A DNA stretch of 64,000 nt from an uncultured Duncaniella sp. GTDB taxonomy: Bacteria; Bacteroidota; Bacteroidia; Bacteroidales; Muribaculaceae. This document shows, in pieces, positions 26,180-34,729 of the stretch (position 1 is its first letter; each line of letters begins with the position of its first letter). Position numbers and translations under genes: made by a program. The notes under the pieces are model-generated. The model was not told where the DNA came from, did no database searches, and saw only the letters and a list, made by a program, of their open reading frames with translations. Location: NCBI GenBank assembly GCA_910577335.1, contig CAJTMJ010000002.1:62001-126000 (forward strand), written 5' to 3'.

Positions 26180-27349
26180 TTATTTGCTGTTGTTTAGTTT
26201 TTTAATACGGTCGAGCGCTTCACGCATACGCTCCTCAGTGGCACATAATGACAGACGAATATACCTGTCACCATTTGATCCGAATATGAAGCCCGGAGTG
26301 ATGAAGACATGGGCTTCGTGAAGGAGCTTATCAGCCAATTCTTCCGTTGTCACTGACTCGTCATTAAGTCTGCCCCATAAAAACAGACCACTCTGTGTGG
26401 GGTCAAAAGTACATCCGAGCTCTCTCATGATATCCTCTGCAACGAGTCTGCGGGAAGCATATACAGCATTCACGCTGTCATGCCAACTCTTATCGGCTTC
26501 AAGCGCCTTGGCTGCGGCAAGCATTAAAGGCTTGAATTGTCCGGAGTCGATGTTGCTCTTTACCTTAAGAATCCAAGAAATAAATTTGGAATTGGAAGCA
26601 GCAACACCAACACGCCATCCGGGCATATTATGGCTTTTGCTAAGCGAATTCATTTCGATAGCTATATCCTTTGCCCCCGGAATTTGTAGAATGCTAAGTG
26701 GAGTGTCATTCAATATAAATGAATACGGGTTATCATTCACAATAACAATCCCATGCTTCTTACCAAATTCAACCGCCTTTTCGAATGTCTCCCGGCGAGC
26801 CTTTGCTCCGGTAGGCATGTGAGGATAATTAAGCCACATAAGCTTTATCTTATCAAGCGGTAATTTTTCAAGGGCATCAAAATCGGGTTGCCAACCAGAT
26901 TCCTCCACAAGATCATAATGGAATATTTCAGCACCCACAAGTTTGCTTATTGAGGAATATGTCGGGTATCCCGGATTAGGCACTAACACACCGTCGCCCG
27001 GATTAAGGAAAGTGAGTGATATATGGGTAACACCCTCCTTGGAGCCGATGAGCGGCTGAATCTCACTCTTAGGATCAAGATCGACTCCATACCATTTCTT
27101 ATACCATGCGGCAAAACCGTTGCGCAATTCAGGCACTCCAACATGCGGCTGATACCCATGGTTGGTAGGCACGTTCAACGCTTCCACCATTGTGTCAATA
27201 ACCGTTTGATGCGGAGGTCTATCAGGACCGCCAATACCAAGAGATATCACATCAGCGCCTGAAGCATTAAGCGCAGCCACTTCCTTTAATTTAGTGGAGA
27301 AATAATACTCCTTAATATTTTGGACTCTCGTAGAGGGCTTTATTTCCAT
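26180..27349 (-). CDS. PLP-dependent aminotransferase, probably aromatic
   Basis: A 389-residue class I/II aminotransferase. The pyridoxal-phosphate lysine is in NSLSKSHNMPGWRVG (about residues 232-246); NPGYPTYSS, NYPHMPTGA and the C-terminal RYIRLSLCA phosphate-binding arginine are present. It resembles the LL-diaminopimelate aminotransferase-like subgroup, but its place between pheA and the DAHP synthase-mutase gene points to the last transamination of phenylpyruvate and 4-hydroxyphenylpyruvate. Substrate range is inferred from the operon. Confidence 0.88.
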   Translation of the reverse strand: MEIKPSTRVQNIKEYYFSTKLKEVAALNASGADVISLGIGGPDRPPHQTVIDTMVEALNVPTNHGYQPHVGVPELRNGFAAWYKKWYGVDLDPKSEIQPLIGSKEGVTHISLTFLNPGDGVLVPNPGYPTYSSISKLVGAEIFHYDLVEESGWQPDFDALEKLPLDKIKLMWLNYPHMPTGAKARRETFEKAVEFGKKHGIVIVNDNPYSFILNDTPLSILQIPGAKDIAIEMNSLSKSHNMPGWRVGVAASNSKFISWILKVKSNIDSGQFKPLMLAAAKALEADKSWHDSVNAVYASRRLVAEDIMRELGCTFDPTQSGLFLWGRLNDESVTTEELADKLLHEAHVFITPGFIFGSNGDRYIRLSLCATEERMREALDRIKKLNNSK

Positions 27350-27373
27350 TTTCGTATATTATTTATATTTCAT

Positions 27374-28222
27374 TTATGCATGAGTAACTTTGGCTTCGGT
27401 GTATTCACCAAGTATCTTCAGATCTCTTATCAGAGGGCGAATAGCTTCAATAGCCTGATGATAGCGCACAAGGCTGTCAAATGTGACATCGACATAAAAA
27501 CGATATTCCCACTCACGTCCTACGATTGGGGTTGACTGGATCTTAGTGAGGTTGATGTCATAAAATGAAAGGACTGTAAGAATTTTAGACAAAGCTCCAT
27601 GAGTGTGGGGAGTAGAGAACACCATTGAGGCTTTGTTTATCTCGCTTTCCTTTGGTCCGAGTTCCGATGCCACTAATGGGTCGGCAATTATAAGGAAACG
27701 GGTGAAATTGCGTTTATTTGTCTCAATGCCTTTTTCCAGAATATTCAAGCCATAGAGATTGGCAGCATATTCGCCACATATAGCGGCATGACCCATTAAG
27801 TTTCCCTCAGCTATCTCTTTTGCACTACCGGCAGTATCGAGATGTTCCACAATTTTCAAATTAGGATGACGGCGAATGTAATGTTCACACTGCATGAGAG
27901 CCATCGGGTGAGAGTTTACCTCCTGCAATTCATCCAACGATTGTCCCGGCAATGCTGCAATAACATGAGATATTCTCATCTTCAGCTCACCGATGACATT
28001 AAGATTGCTCTGACGTAACAATTCATGATTTTGCAGCAAACTTCCGGCAATGGTATTTTCGATAGCGACTATGCCAAGCAATGAAGCGTCAGCCGCTAAT
28101 GTGTCAAACATAACCGGGAACGTCTCACAAGGGATTGTTGTGACATCCTGTCCGCTGAAATATAAATGAGCAGCTGCGTCATGGTAGCAACCTGCTACGC
28201 CTTGAATCGTTACTTTCTTCAT
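27374..28222 (-). CDS. pheA: Prephenate dehydratase with ACT domain
   Basis: A 282-residue PheA. The catalytic domain (about 3-190) has IQGVAGCYHDAAA, the IENTIAGSL block and the TRF motif in NKRNFTRFLII. The ACT domain (about 198-275) keeps the GAL element (HGALSKIL) but reads KIQSTPIVG where Phe-responsive enzymes usually have I-E-S-R-P, so classic allosteric Phe binding may be altered. It makes phenylpyruvate. It is the first structural gene of the operon, with a strong AGGAG immediately before the ATG and an attenuator-like leader upstream. Confidence 0.94.
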   Translation of the reverse strand: MKKVTIQGVAGCYHDAAAHLYFSGQDVTTIPCETFPVMFDTLAADASLLGIVAIENTIAGSLLQNHELLRQSNLNVIGELKMRISHVIAALPGQSLDELQEVNSHPMALMQCEHYIRRHPNLKIVEHLDTAGSAKEIAEGNLMGHAAICGEYAANLYGLNILEKGIETNKRNFTRFLIIADPLVASELGPKESEINKASMVFSTPHTHGALSKILTVLSFYDINLTKIQSTPIVGREWEYRFYVDVTFDSLVRYHQAIEAIRPLIRDLKILGEYTEAKVTHA

Positions 28223-28234
28223 CTCCTTTCAATT

Positions 28235-28267
28235 AAAAAATCCCGATTCCTTGATTGGATCGGGATT
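28235..28267 (-). terminator. Attenuator terminator of the Phe/Tyr operon
   Basis: On the minus strand: AATCCCGAT (28267-28259), an 11-base loop that can add two more C-G pairs, ATCGGGATT (28247-28239) and a T run ending at 28235. It sits between the leader peptide and the pheA ribosome-binding site, only 12 bases before the pheA ATG, so it would stop transcription before the structural genes. Confidence 0.88.
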
Positions 28268-28321
28268 ATATCGTTTACTTTTGATTAATCATTCAGACTG
28301 GTTGAATCGAAATTACGCACG

Positions 28322-28331
28322 TAAAATCCCG
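28322..28331 (-). promoter_or_regulatory. Antiterminator arm of the Phe/Tyr attenuator
   Basis: Minus-strand CGGGATTTTA, starting 3 bases after the leader-peptide stop codon, can pair with TATAATCCCG at 28270-28261 (9 of 10 positions), which includes the 5' arm of the terminator. This pairing and the terminator stem are mutually exclusive. A ribosome at the leader stop codon would cover this arm; one stalled at an earlier Tyr or Phe codon would not. The mechanism is inferred from the trp/phe attenuators of enterobacteria. Confidence 0.75.
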
Positions 28332-28334
28332 TTT

Positions 28335-28391
28335 TTATTTTTTATCAAAATAAAAATAATAAGAATAACCGTACGCGTAAAATCGTTTCAT
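28335..28391 (-). CDS. Phe/Tyr-rich leader peptide of the pheA operon
   Basis: An 18-codon ORF too short for ordinary gene calling. It encodes MKRFYAYGYSYYFYFDKK and ends in TAA: Tyr at positions 5, 7, 9, 11, 12 and 14 and Phe at 4, 13 and 15, so half of all residues are the end products of the operon that follows. It begins 47 bases downstream of a consensus promoter, and its stop is followed directly by an antiterminator arm and an intrinsic terminator. Codons 3-6 can also pair with 28318-28308 (CGA and TTACGC arms), a possible protector stem. By analogy with enterobacterial pheL it is a regulatory leader whose translation rate reports charged tRNA-Tyr and tRNA-Phe. The peptide itself probably has no other function. 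No strong Shine-Dalgarno is seen. Confidence 0.85.
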   Translation of the reverse strand: MKRFYAYGYSYYFYFDKK

Positions 28392-28437
28392 AACTTTCAG
28401 ATAGTGGAAGTGATTTTATTTATTTAAATTTGTCATG

Positions 28438-28468
28438 CAAAGGTATGTATTTTCTACTAAAAGACAAA
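28438..28468 (-). promoter_or_regulatory. Promoter of the Phe/Tyr operon
   Basis: A full Bacteroidetes match on the minus strand: TTTG at 28468-28465, exactly 19 bases, then TACCTTTG at 28445-28438. Transcription would start near 28432 and give a leader of about 210 bases holding the leader peptide and attenuator. Confidence 0.85.
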
Positions 28469-28539
28469 ATATTCCTGAGAAAATTTACAAATTGCAACAA
28501 AAATACCGTTAAAATCCATCTAATCTAAATCAGGACACA

Positions 28540-30606
28540 TCACTTTGACGACATTCTTTTCAAGAGATTGTATGACGGAACTATTCCCAACTGCCCCGCA
28601 CGACTGAGATCGGCAAAAGCGGAGTCTTTGTTCCCTAAATTCAGATATACATATCCTCTATTATAATATGCCTCACCAAAATCACGCTTGAGTTCAATCG
28701 CTTTATTAAATTCTTGCAAAGCGGAGGTATAATCTCCCATTTCCGCAAGAATAACACCTTTATTATAATGAGCAATCGGCATTAGCGGCGACAGTTTAAT
28801 CACTGAATCCAAATCTTCGATAGCTCGCATTTGCGGGCGTAGCTCTTTGGGTGTGGTCTGTGCTTTTGATATGTTCCCATCGTCATGCACCTGTTTTGAT
28901 GCAAGATATCGAGAGTTTGCTCTTAGCAGATATGCTAATGTGAAGTCAGGGGTTATCGCTATCGCTCTGTCAAGGTCGGCAATGGCATTTTCATAGTCCT
29001 TCAAGGTAATGAAATCCATAGCTCTGCCAAGGAAATCTATAGCTCGTGGAGTATGTCCCGCAAGGTATGAATTATAATATTGTATAGAATTAAAGTGAGC
29101 TTGCGCGACTTCTTCATCAGTCATGGTCGGAGGATGATTTGTGACTTGAAGCAGGAAGCGCAACATTCGAGTAGAGTTGACATCATCAACCTCTTTAAGA
29201 TAATCGCCGCTCAGTTTAAGCTCGGTAGGGGAGGTATAATACGATACCACAAATATAGGCTCGATTTCTATAGTTATATTTCTGTCCTGCACCTTACCAC
29301 GTATCTCTTTATTATTATATACCTGATCGGGTGAAGAGTTGTCGGCTATAGTGGTTAGCGAGCTGAATCTACGCTTTACCTGTTCTTGTGTTTCATACGT
29401 ACCATTGTAATCATCCGATGCATCCGCCAAAACACCTTCTACACCATCAGTAGTCGTATTAGTGCTGTCAGATGTGGCAAATTGTCTGTCGGGAGTATGT
29501 TGCACTCGTGTCTTAGCCAATGCAAGGGATTTCTCATAATCTTTTTGCGCCGACAGCATGTCACCTTTTCTTCGTTTTATGTCATAACGGAGAAAATATG
29601 CTGCTGCAAAATCGGGGAAAGCATCAATTACCTTCCCAAGGTCAGCTAACGCCTCATTGAAACTTCCAATTTCAGCCAACAGTATCGCACGGTTGTATAA
29701 CGTCTTGTAATCTTTTTCATCAAGGCTCAACACGCTGGTAAAATCATCAATTGCACGATTCGTGTCATGCACTTCAGCACGTAGTAGACCACGGTTAAAT
29801 AATGCAATTGTATTATGAGGTTCAAGCTGCAATGCATAATCATAGTCGGCAAATGCGCCTTGGAAATCATCGGTCATATATCGCAGGAAAGCACGGTTGA
29901 TGAAAAATCCGGCGTAGCGGGGCTGTAGTTTAATAGCTTGATCCATGTCGCTAAGTGCGGCAGCGTAATCTTTTTGGCTATTTATAGCTATATCCGCACG
30001 CATGACATATCCGTTCACGGCATTATGATTGATTTTCAACGCTTTTTCAATATCCTCCTGCGCTCCAACAGTGTCTTTTTTCTCAAGGCGCATTCGGGCT
30101 CGTCCAAGATAGCCACCCTCAAAGTTAGGATATCGTTTCAATAATGCCTCGTATGTGGAAGCCGCACCATCAAAATCTCTGATTTCATGCTGGGCTAACG
30201 CCTTATTGTACATCAATCCCCGGTTTTGGGGTAACATATCAAGAGCTTTATTATAATCCTCGATTGCAGCTCTGTTTTTCCCAAGATTCTGACGGGCAAC
30301 ACCCCTGACTTCGTATGCGTCTGTGATGAACGGATTACGTTCTATGGCAAGTGTCGCATCCTGCTCAGCCCCGAGGTAATCATCAAGATTGAGTTTAGCG
30401 ATAGCCCTATAGAAATATGGCTGCGCAAGGTATGGCTTCACATTTATAACCTGATTAAAGTATTGAATGGATAGCACATAATCCTCGAAGTATAAATTAT
30501 TCATACCGATACGCATCACTTGATCAGTGTTAATCTGAGAATGAGCGTTGGAAAAACCGAGCAATAGTGATATGATGATTAATGATTGTCGTACGAATTT
30601 TAGCAT
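28540..30606 (-). CDS. Tetratricopeptide repeat protein (exported)
   Basis: A 688-residue protein with an N-terminal signal peptide (about residues 1-23, ending AHSQ) followed by about ten TPR units (roughly 27-370), a non-TPR central segment (about 370-510, rich in Ser, Asp and Thr), and three or more TPR units up to the C terminus. TPR arrays act as protein-docking scaffolds; this one would sit in the periplasm. No enzymatic domain is seen. It is divergent from the M15 peptidase gene and upstream of the Phe/Tyr operon with its own promoter, so a link with either is not implied. Confidence 0.85.
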   Translation of the reverse strand: MLKFVRQSLIIISLLLGFSNAHSQINTDQVMRIGMNNLYFEDYVLSIQYFNQVINVKPYLAQPYFYRAIAKLNLDDYLGAEQDATLAIERNPFITDAYEVRGVARQNLGKNRAAIEDYNKALDMLPQNRGLMYNKALAQHEIRDFDGAASTYEALLKRYPNFEGGYLGRARMRLEKKDTVGAQEDIEKALKINHNAVNGYVMRADIAINSQKDYAAALSDMDQAIKLQPRYAGFFINRAFLRYMTDDFQGAFADYDYALQLEPHNTIALFNRGLLRAEVHDTNRAIDDFTSVLSLDEKDYKTLYNRAILLAEIGSFNEALADLGKVIDAFPDFAAAYFLRYDIKRRKGDMLSAQKDYEKSLALAKTRVQHTPDRQFATSDSTNTTTDGVEGVLADASDDYNGTYETQEQVKRRFSSLTTIADNSSPDQVYNNKEIRGKVQDRNITIEIEPIFVVSYYTSPTELKLSGDYLKEVDDVNSTRMLRFLLQVTNHPPTMTDEEVAQAHFNSIQYYNSYLAGHTPRAIDFLGRAMDFITLKDYENAIADLDRAIAITPDFTLAYLLRANSRYLASKQVHDDGNISKAQTTPKELRPQMRAIEDLDSVIKLSPLMPIAHYNKGVILAEMGDYTSALQEFNKAIELKRDFGEAYYNRGYVYLNLGNKDSAFADLSRAGQLGIVPSYNLLKRMSSK

Positions 30607-30701
30607 TTCTTACCTATGGTAAAACAGATATGATTTTTATGAAATTACCTACAAATATAGTGTTTTATACTCATACGGCAGGATTTTTTAAGTTTTTTTC
30701 A

Positions 30702-30709
30702 TAATTTTG
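30702..30709 (+). promoter_or_regulatory. -7 box directly upstream of the M15 peptidase start
   Basis: TAATTTTG matches TAnnTTTG and ends only 4 bases before the ATG at 30714, so the transcript would start at or next to the start codon (leaderless). No TTTG lies 19 bases upstream. Confidence 0.4.
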
Positions 30710-30713
30710 TACC

Positions 30714-31388
30714 ATGAAATCATTAAAGGCAATAATATATATGGCGGTCGTATTATTTTGTCAGTCAACCGTTAACGGACAAACATTGAATGAAAAGTTG
30801 AAGGAAGCCGGAATGGTTGATGTCGGAAGCATGGATACTACCATTATGGTTGATTTAATGTATAGTCATCCTGACAATTTCACCGGTGTTGTTCTATATA
30901 ATGACCTGAATAAAGCTTATTTACATCCGGAAGCAGCCGAGGCTCTGCTAAAAGCTAATAGGGAGTTGCGTCAAATCCATCCCGGCTACAGACTGTTGAT
31001 AAAGGATGCTTCACGCCCTATGAGCGTCCAACGGAAGATGTATAAAGTGGTGCAAGGGACACCTATGGCACCATACGTGTCAAATCCGAAGAACGGGGGA
31101 GGTTTGCATAATTACGGTCTGGCAGTGGATATAACTATTGCGGATGAGAATGGCAATGAGCTCCCCATGGGAACCAAAGTGGATCATTTAGGAAAGGAAG
31201 CTAATATTGATAAGGAAATTTTGCTGGTAAAATTAGGTGTAATCTCAGAAACCGAACGGCAAAACAGATTACTGCTTCGCAGGGTGATGAAGGCGGGAGG
31301 ATTTACGCCTCTGAGGTCTGAGTGGTGGCACTTCAATCTCGTTAGTCGTGCCGTAGCTAAAGCAAGATACAAACGGTTGGATTTTTAG
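30714..31388 (+). CDS. M15-family D-alanyl-D-alanine dipeptidase
   Basis: A 224-residue exported zinc peptidase of the VanX/DdpX type. A signal peptide (MKSLKAIIYMAVVLF...) covers about residues 1-22. The metal motif GGLHNYGLAVDI (His and Asp ligands, about 129-140), the RPMSVQ segment (about 102-107) and the EWWHF motif (about 203-207, with the catalytic Glu and third zinc His) are all intact. It would cleave D-Ala-D-Ala from cell-wall turnover in the periplasm rather than confer glycopeptide resistance, since no vanH or vanA partner is present. Confidence 0.9.
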   Translation: MKSLKAIIYMAVVLFCQSTVNGQTLNEKLKEAGMVDVGSMDTTIMVDLMYSHPDNFTGVVLYNDLNKAYLHPEAAEALLKANRELRQIHPGYRLLIKDASRPMSVQRKMYKVVQGTPMAPYVSNPKNGGGLHNYGLAVDITIADENGNELPMGTKVDHLGKEANIDKEILLVKLGVISETERQNRLLLRRVMKAGGFTPLRSEWWHFNLVSRAVAKARYKRLDF

Positions 31389-31399
31389 GTATTATTTAG

Positions 31400-31407
31400 T
31401 AATTTTG
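31400..31407 (+). promoter_or_regulatory. -7 box of prfC
   Basis: TAATTTTG, 31 bases before the prfC ATG; TTGG (one mismatch to TTTG) lies 19 bases upstream at 31377-31380, inside the end of the M15 gene. Confidence 0.5.
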
Positions 31408-31438
31408 CACTCCGAAAATCCCATTATTAATAAAATAT

Positions 31439-33016
31439 ATGTCTTTACAAGAAGAAATAAGCCGCCGGCGCACGTTTGCCATCATTTCTCACCCTGACGC
31501 CGGCAAAACAACTCTCACAGAAAAATTACTCCTTTTCGGTGGTGCAATTCATATTGCGGGAGCGGTAAAATCAAATAAGATTAAAAAGACTGCCACTTCT
31601 GACTGGATGGAAATAGAGAAACAGCGTGGAATCTCTGTTGCCACATCAGTGATGGGATTTAACTACGGCGATTACAAAATAAACATCCTTGACACCCCCG
31701 GTCACCAAGACTTTGCCGAGGACACATATCGTACGCTAACAGCTGTAGACAGCGTTATCATAGTTGTGGACGTTGCCAAAGGTGTGGAGCAACAGACTCG
31801 CAGGCTCATGGAAGTGTGCCGAATGAGAAACACTCCTGTGATTATATTCGTGAACAAACTTGACCGTGAAGGTCGTGACCCATTTGACATCCTCGATGAA
31901 CTTGAAAGCGAATTAAAAATCAAGGTGCGTCCGTTGTCTTGGCCCATAAATATAGGTGCAAAATTCAAAGGCGTTTACAATATCTTCGAACATTCACTTG
32001 ACCTCTTCACTCCTGACAAGCAGCGAGTAAGCGAACGTGTGGAAATCGAATCGGTTGATGACCCGAGAATTGATGAAAATGTCGGAGAAAAGGATGCCGC
32101 CAAGCTCCGTGAAGATCTGGAGCTTATCGAAGGTGTGTACCCCGAATTTAATGTGGATGAATATCTTCAAGGTAAAGTCGCTCCGGTATTCTTTGGATCT
32201 GCGCTCAATACTTTCGGTGTAAAGGAGCTTCTTGATTGTTTTGTGAAAATTGCGCCTGCACCACGTCCCACAAAAACAGAAGAGCGTGTTATCAATCCTG
32301 ACGAAGAAGGATTTTCGGGATTTGTGTTTAAAATACATGCGAACATGGACCCCAATCACCGCTCATGTATCGCCTTTGTGAAAATATGCTCAGGTAAATT
32401 CGAACGTAATGCTCCCTATAAGCATGTCCGTTCAGGCAAAATAATGAAATTTGCAGCTCCGACGGCATTTATGGCGCAGAAGAAGAGCATTGTTGACGAA
32501 GCATATCCCGGCGATATTGTAGGTATACCTGACACAGGTAATTTCAAGATAGGTGATACATTGACATCCGGTGAAATACTTCACTTCAAGGGTCTTCCAA
32601 GTTTCTCGCCTGAGATGTTCAAATATATAGAAAACAGCGACCCGATGAAAGCGAAACAGCTTGAAAAAGGTGTGCAGCAGCTTATGGATGAAGGTGTTGC
32701 TCAGCTGTTCGTCAATCAATTTAATGGCAGAAAGATTATAGGTACTGTAGGACAACTCCAGTTTGAAGTCATACAATATCGCTTGCTTCATGAATATGGG
32801 GCGCAGTGCCGATGGGAACCGATATCATTGTATAAAGCTTGTTGGATTGAAAGCGATGACCCTGAAGCTCTTGCGGCATTCAAGAAAAGGAAATTCCAAT
32901 TTATGGCAGTTGACAAAGAGGGTAGAGATGTATTCCTCGCCGACTCCGGCTATGTGCTGCAGATGGCGCAAACCGATTTCCCGAAGATTAAATTCCATTT
33001 CTCAAGTGAATTTTAA
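31439..33016 (+). CDS. prfC: Peptide chain release factor 3
   Basis: A 525-residue translational GTPase that removes RF1/RF2 from the ribosome after peptide release. G motifs are intact: SHPDAGKTTLTEK (about residues 18-30), DTPGHQDF (about 85-92) and NKLD (about 140-143). The domain II and III segments follow (GFVFKIHANMDPNHRSCIAF at about 284-303), and the length is typical. It is followed by its own terminator. Confidence 0.96.
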   Translation: MSLQEEISRRRTFAIISHPDAGKTTLTEKLLLFGGAIHIAGAVKSNKIKKTATSDWMEIEKQRGISVATSVMGFNYGDYKINILDTPGHQDFAEDTYRTLTAVDSVIIVVDVAKGVEQQTRRLMEVCRMRNTPVIIFVNKLDREGRDPFDILDELESELKIKVRPLSWPINIGAKFKGVYNIFEHSLDLFTPDKQRVSERVEIESVDDPRIDENVGEKDAAKLREDLELIEGVYPEFNVDEYLQGKVAPVFFGSALNTFGVKELLDCFVKIAPAPRPTKTEERVINPDEEGFSGFVFKIHANMDPNHRSCIAFVKICSGKFERNAPYKHVRSGKIMKFAAPTAFMAQKKSIVDEAYPGDIVGIPDTGNFKIGDTLTSGEILHFKGLPSFSPEMFKYIENSDPMKAKQLEKGVQQLMDEGVAQLFVNQFNGRKIIGTVGQLQFEVIQYRLLHEYGAQCRWEPISLYKACWIESDDPEALAAFKKRKFQFMAVDKEGRDVFLADSGYVLQMAQTDFPKIKFHFSSEF

Positions 33017-33049
33017 TGAGCTGATTTAAGCTTCATTTAATATAGACTA

Positions 33050-33086
33050 AATGGACGTTATTTTTTATGGATAACGTCCATTTTTT
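33050..33086 (+). terminator. prfC terminator
   Basis: A perfect 12-bp stem (AATGGACGTTAT / ATAACGTCCATT, 9-base loop) followed by a run of T up to 33085. Confidence 0.9.
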
Positions 33087-33106
33087 GTTAAAAACAAACT
33101 TAAAAT

Positions 33107-33137
33107 TTTGAATTAAAGAAATTATTCTTTAATTTTG
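33107..33137 (+). promoter_or_regulatory. Promoter of glnA
   Basis: A full Bacteroidetes match: TTTG at 33107-33110, a 19-base spacer, and TAATTTTG at 33130-33137. Transcription would start near 33143, leaving an untranslated leader of about 55 bases. Confidence 0.85.
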
Positions 33138-33155
33138 GAAAAAGAATTATTCTTT
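33115..33155. repeat. Two AAAGAAT-type palindromes over the glnA promoter
   Basis: Copy one, 33115-33130, is AAAGAAATTATTCTTT; copy two, 33141-33155, is AAAGAATTATTCTTT. Each is an inverted repeat (AAAGAA...TTCTTT), and their centres are about 25-26 bases apart. The first fills the promoter spacer and the second covers the expected start site, so they look like paired operator sites. Confidence 0.6.
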
Positions 33156-33199
33156 TTCAGTTAACCTTATTATAATAATTTGTAATCATCGTAAATATC

Positions 33200-34708
33200 A
33201 TGTTTTCAGAAAAAAAGCTTGCGATGAACCGCAACCATGTAGTAAAAACCTTACATAAACCGGCATCTGATTTCACTCGGGCAGATATAATTGATTATAT
33301 CATGCGTGAGGGAATCGAGATGGTAAACTTCATGTATCCCGCAGCTGACGGTCGCCTTAAGACTCTTAACTTTGTAATCAATGACTTGGAATATCTTGAA
33401 ACCATTCTTTCAACAGGTGAAAGAGTTGACGGTTCAAGTCTGTTCCCGTTTATTGAAGCCTCACGAAGTGACCTATATGTGATCCCGCGTTACGCCACAG
33501 CTTTCCGTGACCCATTCGCAGAGATCCCAACGTTATCCATGCTTTGCAGTTTCTTTGACAAAGACGGAAATCCCTTGGACAGTGATCCGAGAGGTGTGCT
33601 CCAGCGAGCATGTAAAGCATTTAAGGAAGTGTCGGGTATGGAATTCGAATGTATGGGCGAATTGGAATTCTATGTAATAGCCGCCGATCCCGGCTCATTC
33701 CCTGCGACCGATCAAAAAGGATATCATGAATCGGCTCCATTTGCTAAATTTAATGACTTCCGTACCAAGGCAATGGCAATGATTGCTTCAACAGGAGGAC
33801 AGATAAAATACGGACATTCTGAGGTCGGAAATTTCACTCAGAATTCAATGGTATATGAGCAGAATGAGATAGAATTTTTGCCTAATCCCGCATTGGAAGC
33901 TGCCGACCAGTTGATGCTTGCTAAATGGGTGATAAGAAATCTTGCTGCAAAAGAAGATTTAAATGTGACATTTGCACCCAAAATCACTGTAGGAAAAGCC
34001 GGCTCAGGATTCCATATACACATGCGTCTGATGAAAGATGGCGAGAACGTCACACAGACAAAGGATCGCAAGCTAAGCGACGATGCTAAAAAAGTGATAG
34101 CCGGGCTTATGACTCTTGCTCCTGCTATCACCGCATTCGGCAACGCAAATCCGACTTCATATTTCCGTCTTGTACCTCATCAGGAAGCGCCCACAAACAT
34201 CTGCTGGGGCGACCGAAACAGGTCAGTATTGGTACGTGTGCCGTTAGGTTGGACTTCCGGTAAGGATATGTGCGTTCAGGCAAATCCTAACAGCCCTTGT
34301 GAAATTGAAACATACGGTAAACAGACATTTGAAATGCGTTCACCCGACTGTTCCGCAAATGTATATCAACTCATGGCAGCACTGTGTGTCGCAGCAAGAG
34401 TGGGATTTGAGATGGAAAACGCATTAGAAGTTGCTGAGAAGACATACGTGGATGTAAATATCCATGCGGCAGAAAATGCAGAAAAGCTCGCTTCGCTCAA
34501 CACGTTACCGACATGCTGCGTGGAGTCCGCTGATGCACTCGGTAAGCAAAGAACCTATTTTGAAGCATTCGATGTGTTTGCTCCGGCAATGATAGATGAC
34601 ACAATCAAACGTCTCAGCGCGTTCGACGATAAGCATTTGGCAGAATTCTTAAAAGATAATCCTGAACAGATGCAAAAGCTTGTAAATGAATATTTCTATT
34701 GCGGATAA
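33200..34708 (+). CDS. glnA: Glutamine synthetase
   Basis: A 502-residue type I glutamine synthetase. The beta-grasp N-terminal part (about 30-125) ends in VDGSSLFPF; metal-binding and catalytic blocks MGELEFYV, NEIEF, GSGFHIHMRL, RLVPHQEAPTNICWGDRNRSVLVRVP and the C-terminal FEMRSPDCSANVY are present. It makes glutamine from glutamate and ammonia. The ATG at 33200 is used; ATG 33224 (MNRNHV) is an alternative. The adenylylation loop cannot be identified with confidence. It is monocistronic between its own promoter and terminator, and a pair of palindromes overlaps the promoter. Confidence 0.93.
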   Translation: MFSEKKLAMNRNHVVKTLHKPASDFTRADIIDYIMREGIEMVNFMYPAADGRLKTLNFVINDLEYLETILSTGERVDGSSLFPFIEASRSDLYVIPRYATAFRDPFAEIPTLSMLCSFFDKDGNPLDSDPRGVLQRACKAFKEVSGMEFECMGELEFYVIAADPGSFPATDQKGYHESAPFAKFNDFRTKAMAMIASTGGQIKYGHSEVGNFTQNSMVYEQNEIEFLPNPALEAADQLMLAKWVIRNLAAKEDLNVTFAPKITVGKAGSGFHIHMRLMKDGENVTQTKDRKLSDDAKKVIAGLMTLAPAITAFGNANPTSYFRLVPHQEAPTNICWGDRNRSVLVRVPLGWTSGKDMCVQANPNSPCEIETYGKQTFEMRSPDCSANVYQLMAALCVAARVGFEMENALEVAEKTYVDVNIHAAENAEKLASLNTLPTCCVESADALGKQRTYFEAFDVFAPAMIDDTIKRLSAFDDKHLAEFLKDNPEQMQKLVNEYFYCG

Positions 34709-34729
34709 CGATAATAGCATAATTTAATT

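Noticed and set aside
28392..28437. A tandem T-box-like leader for the pheA operon
   Set aside because: No T-box sequence or specifier loop was found; the leader ORF plus terminator explains the region better.
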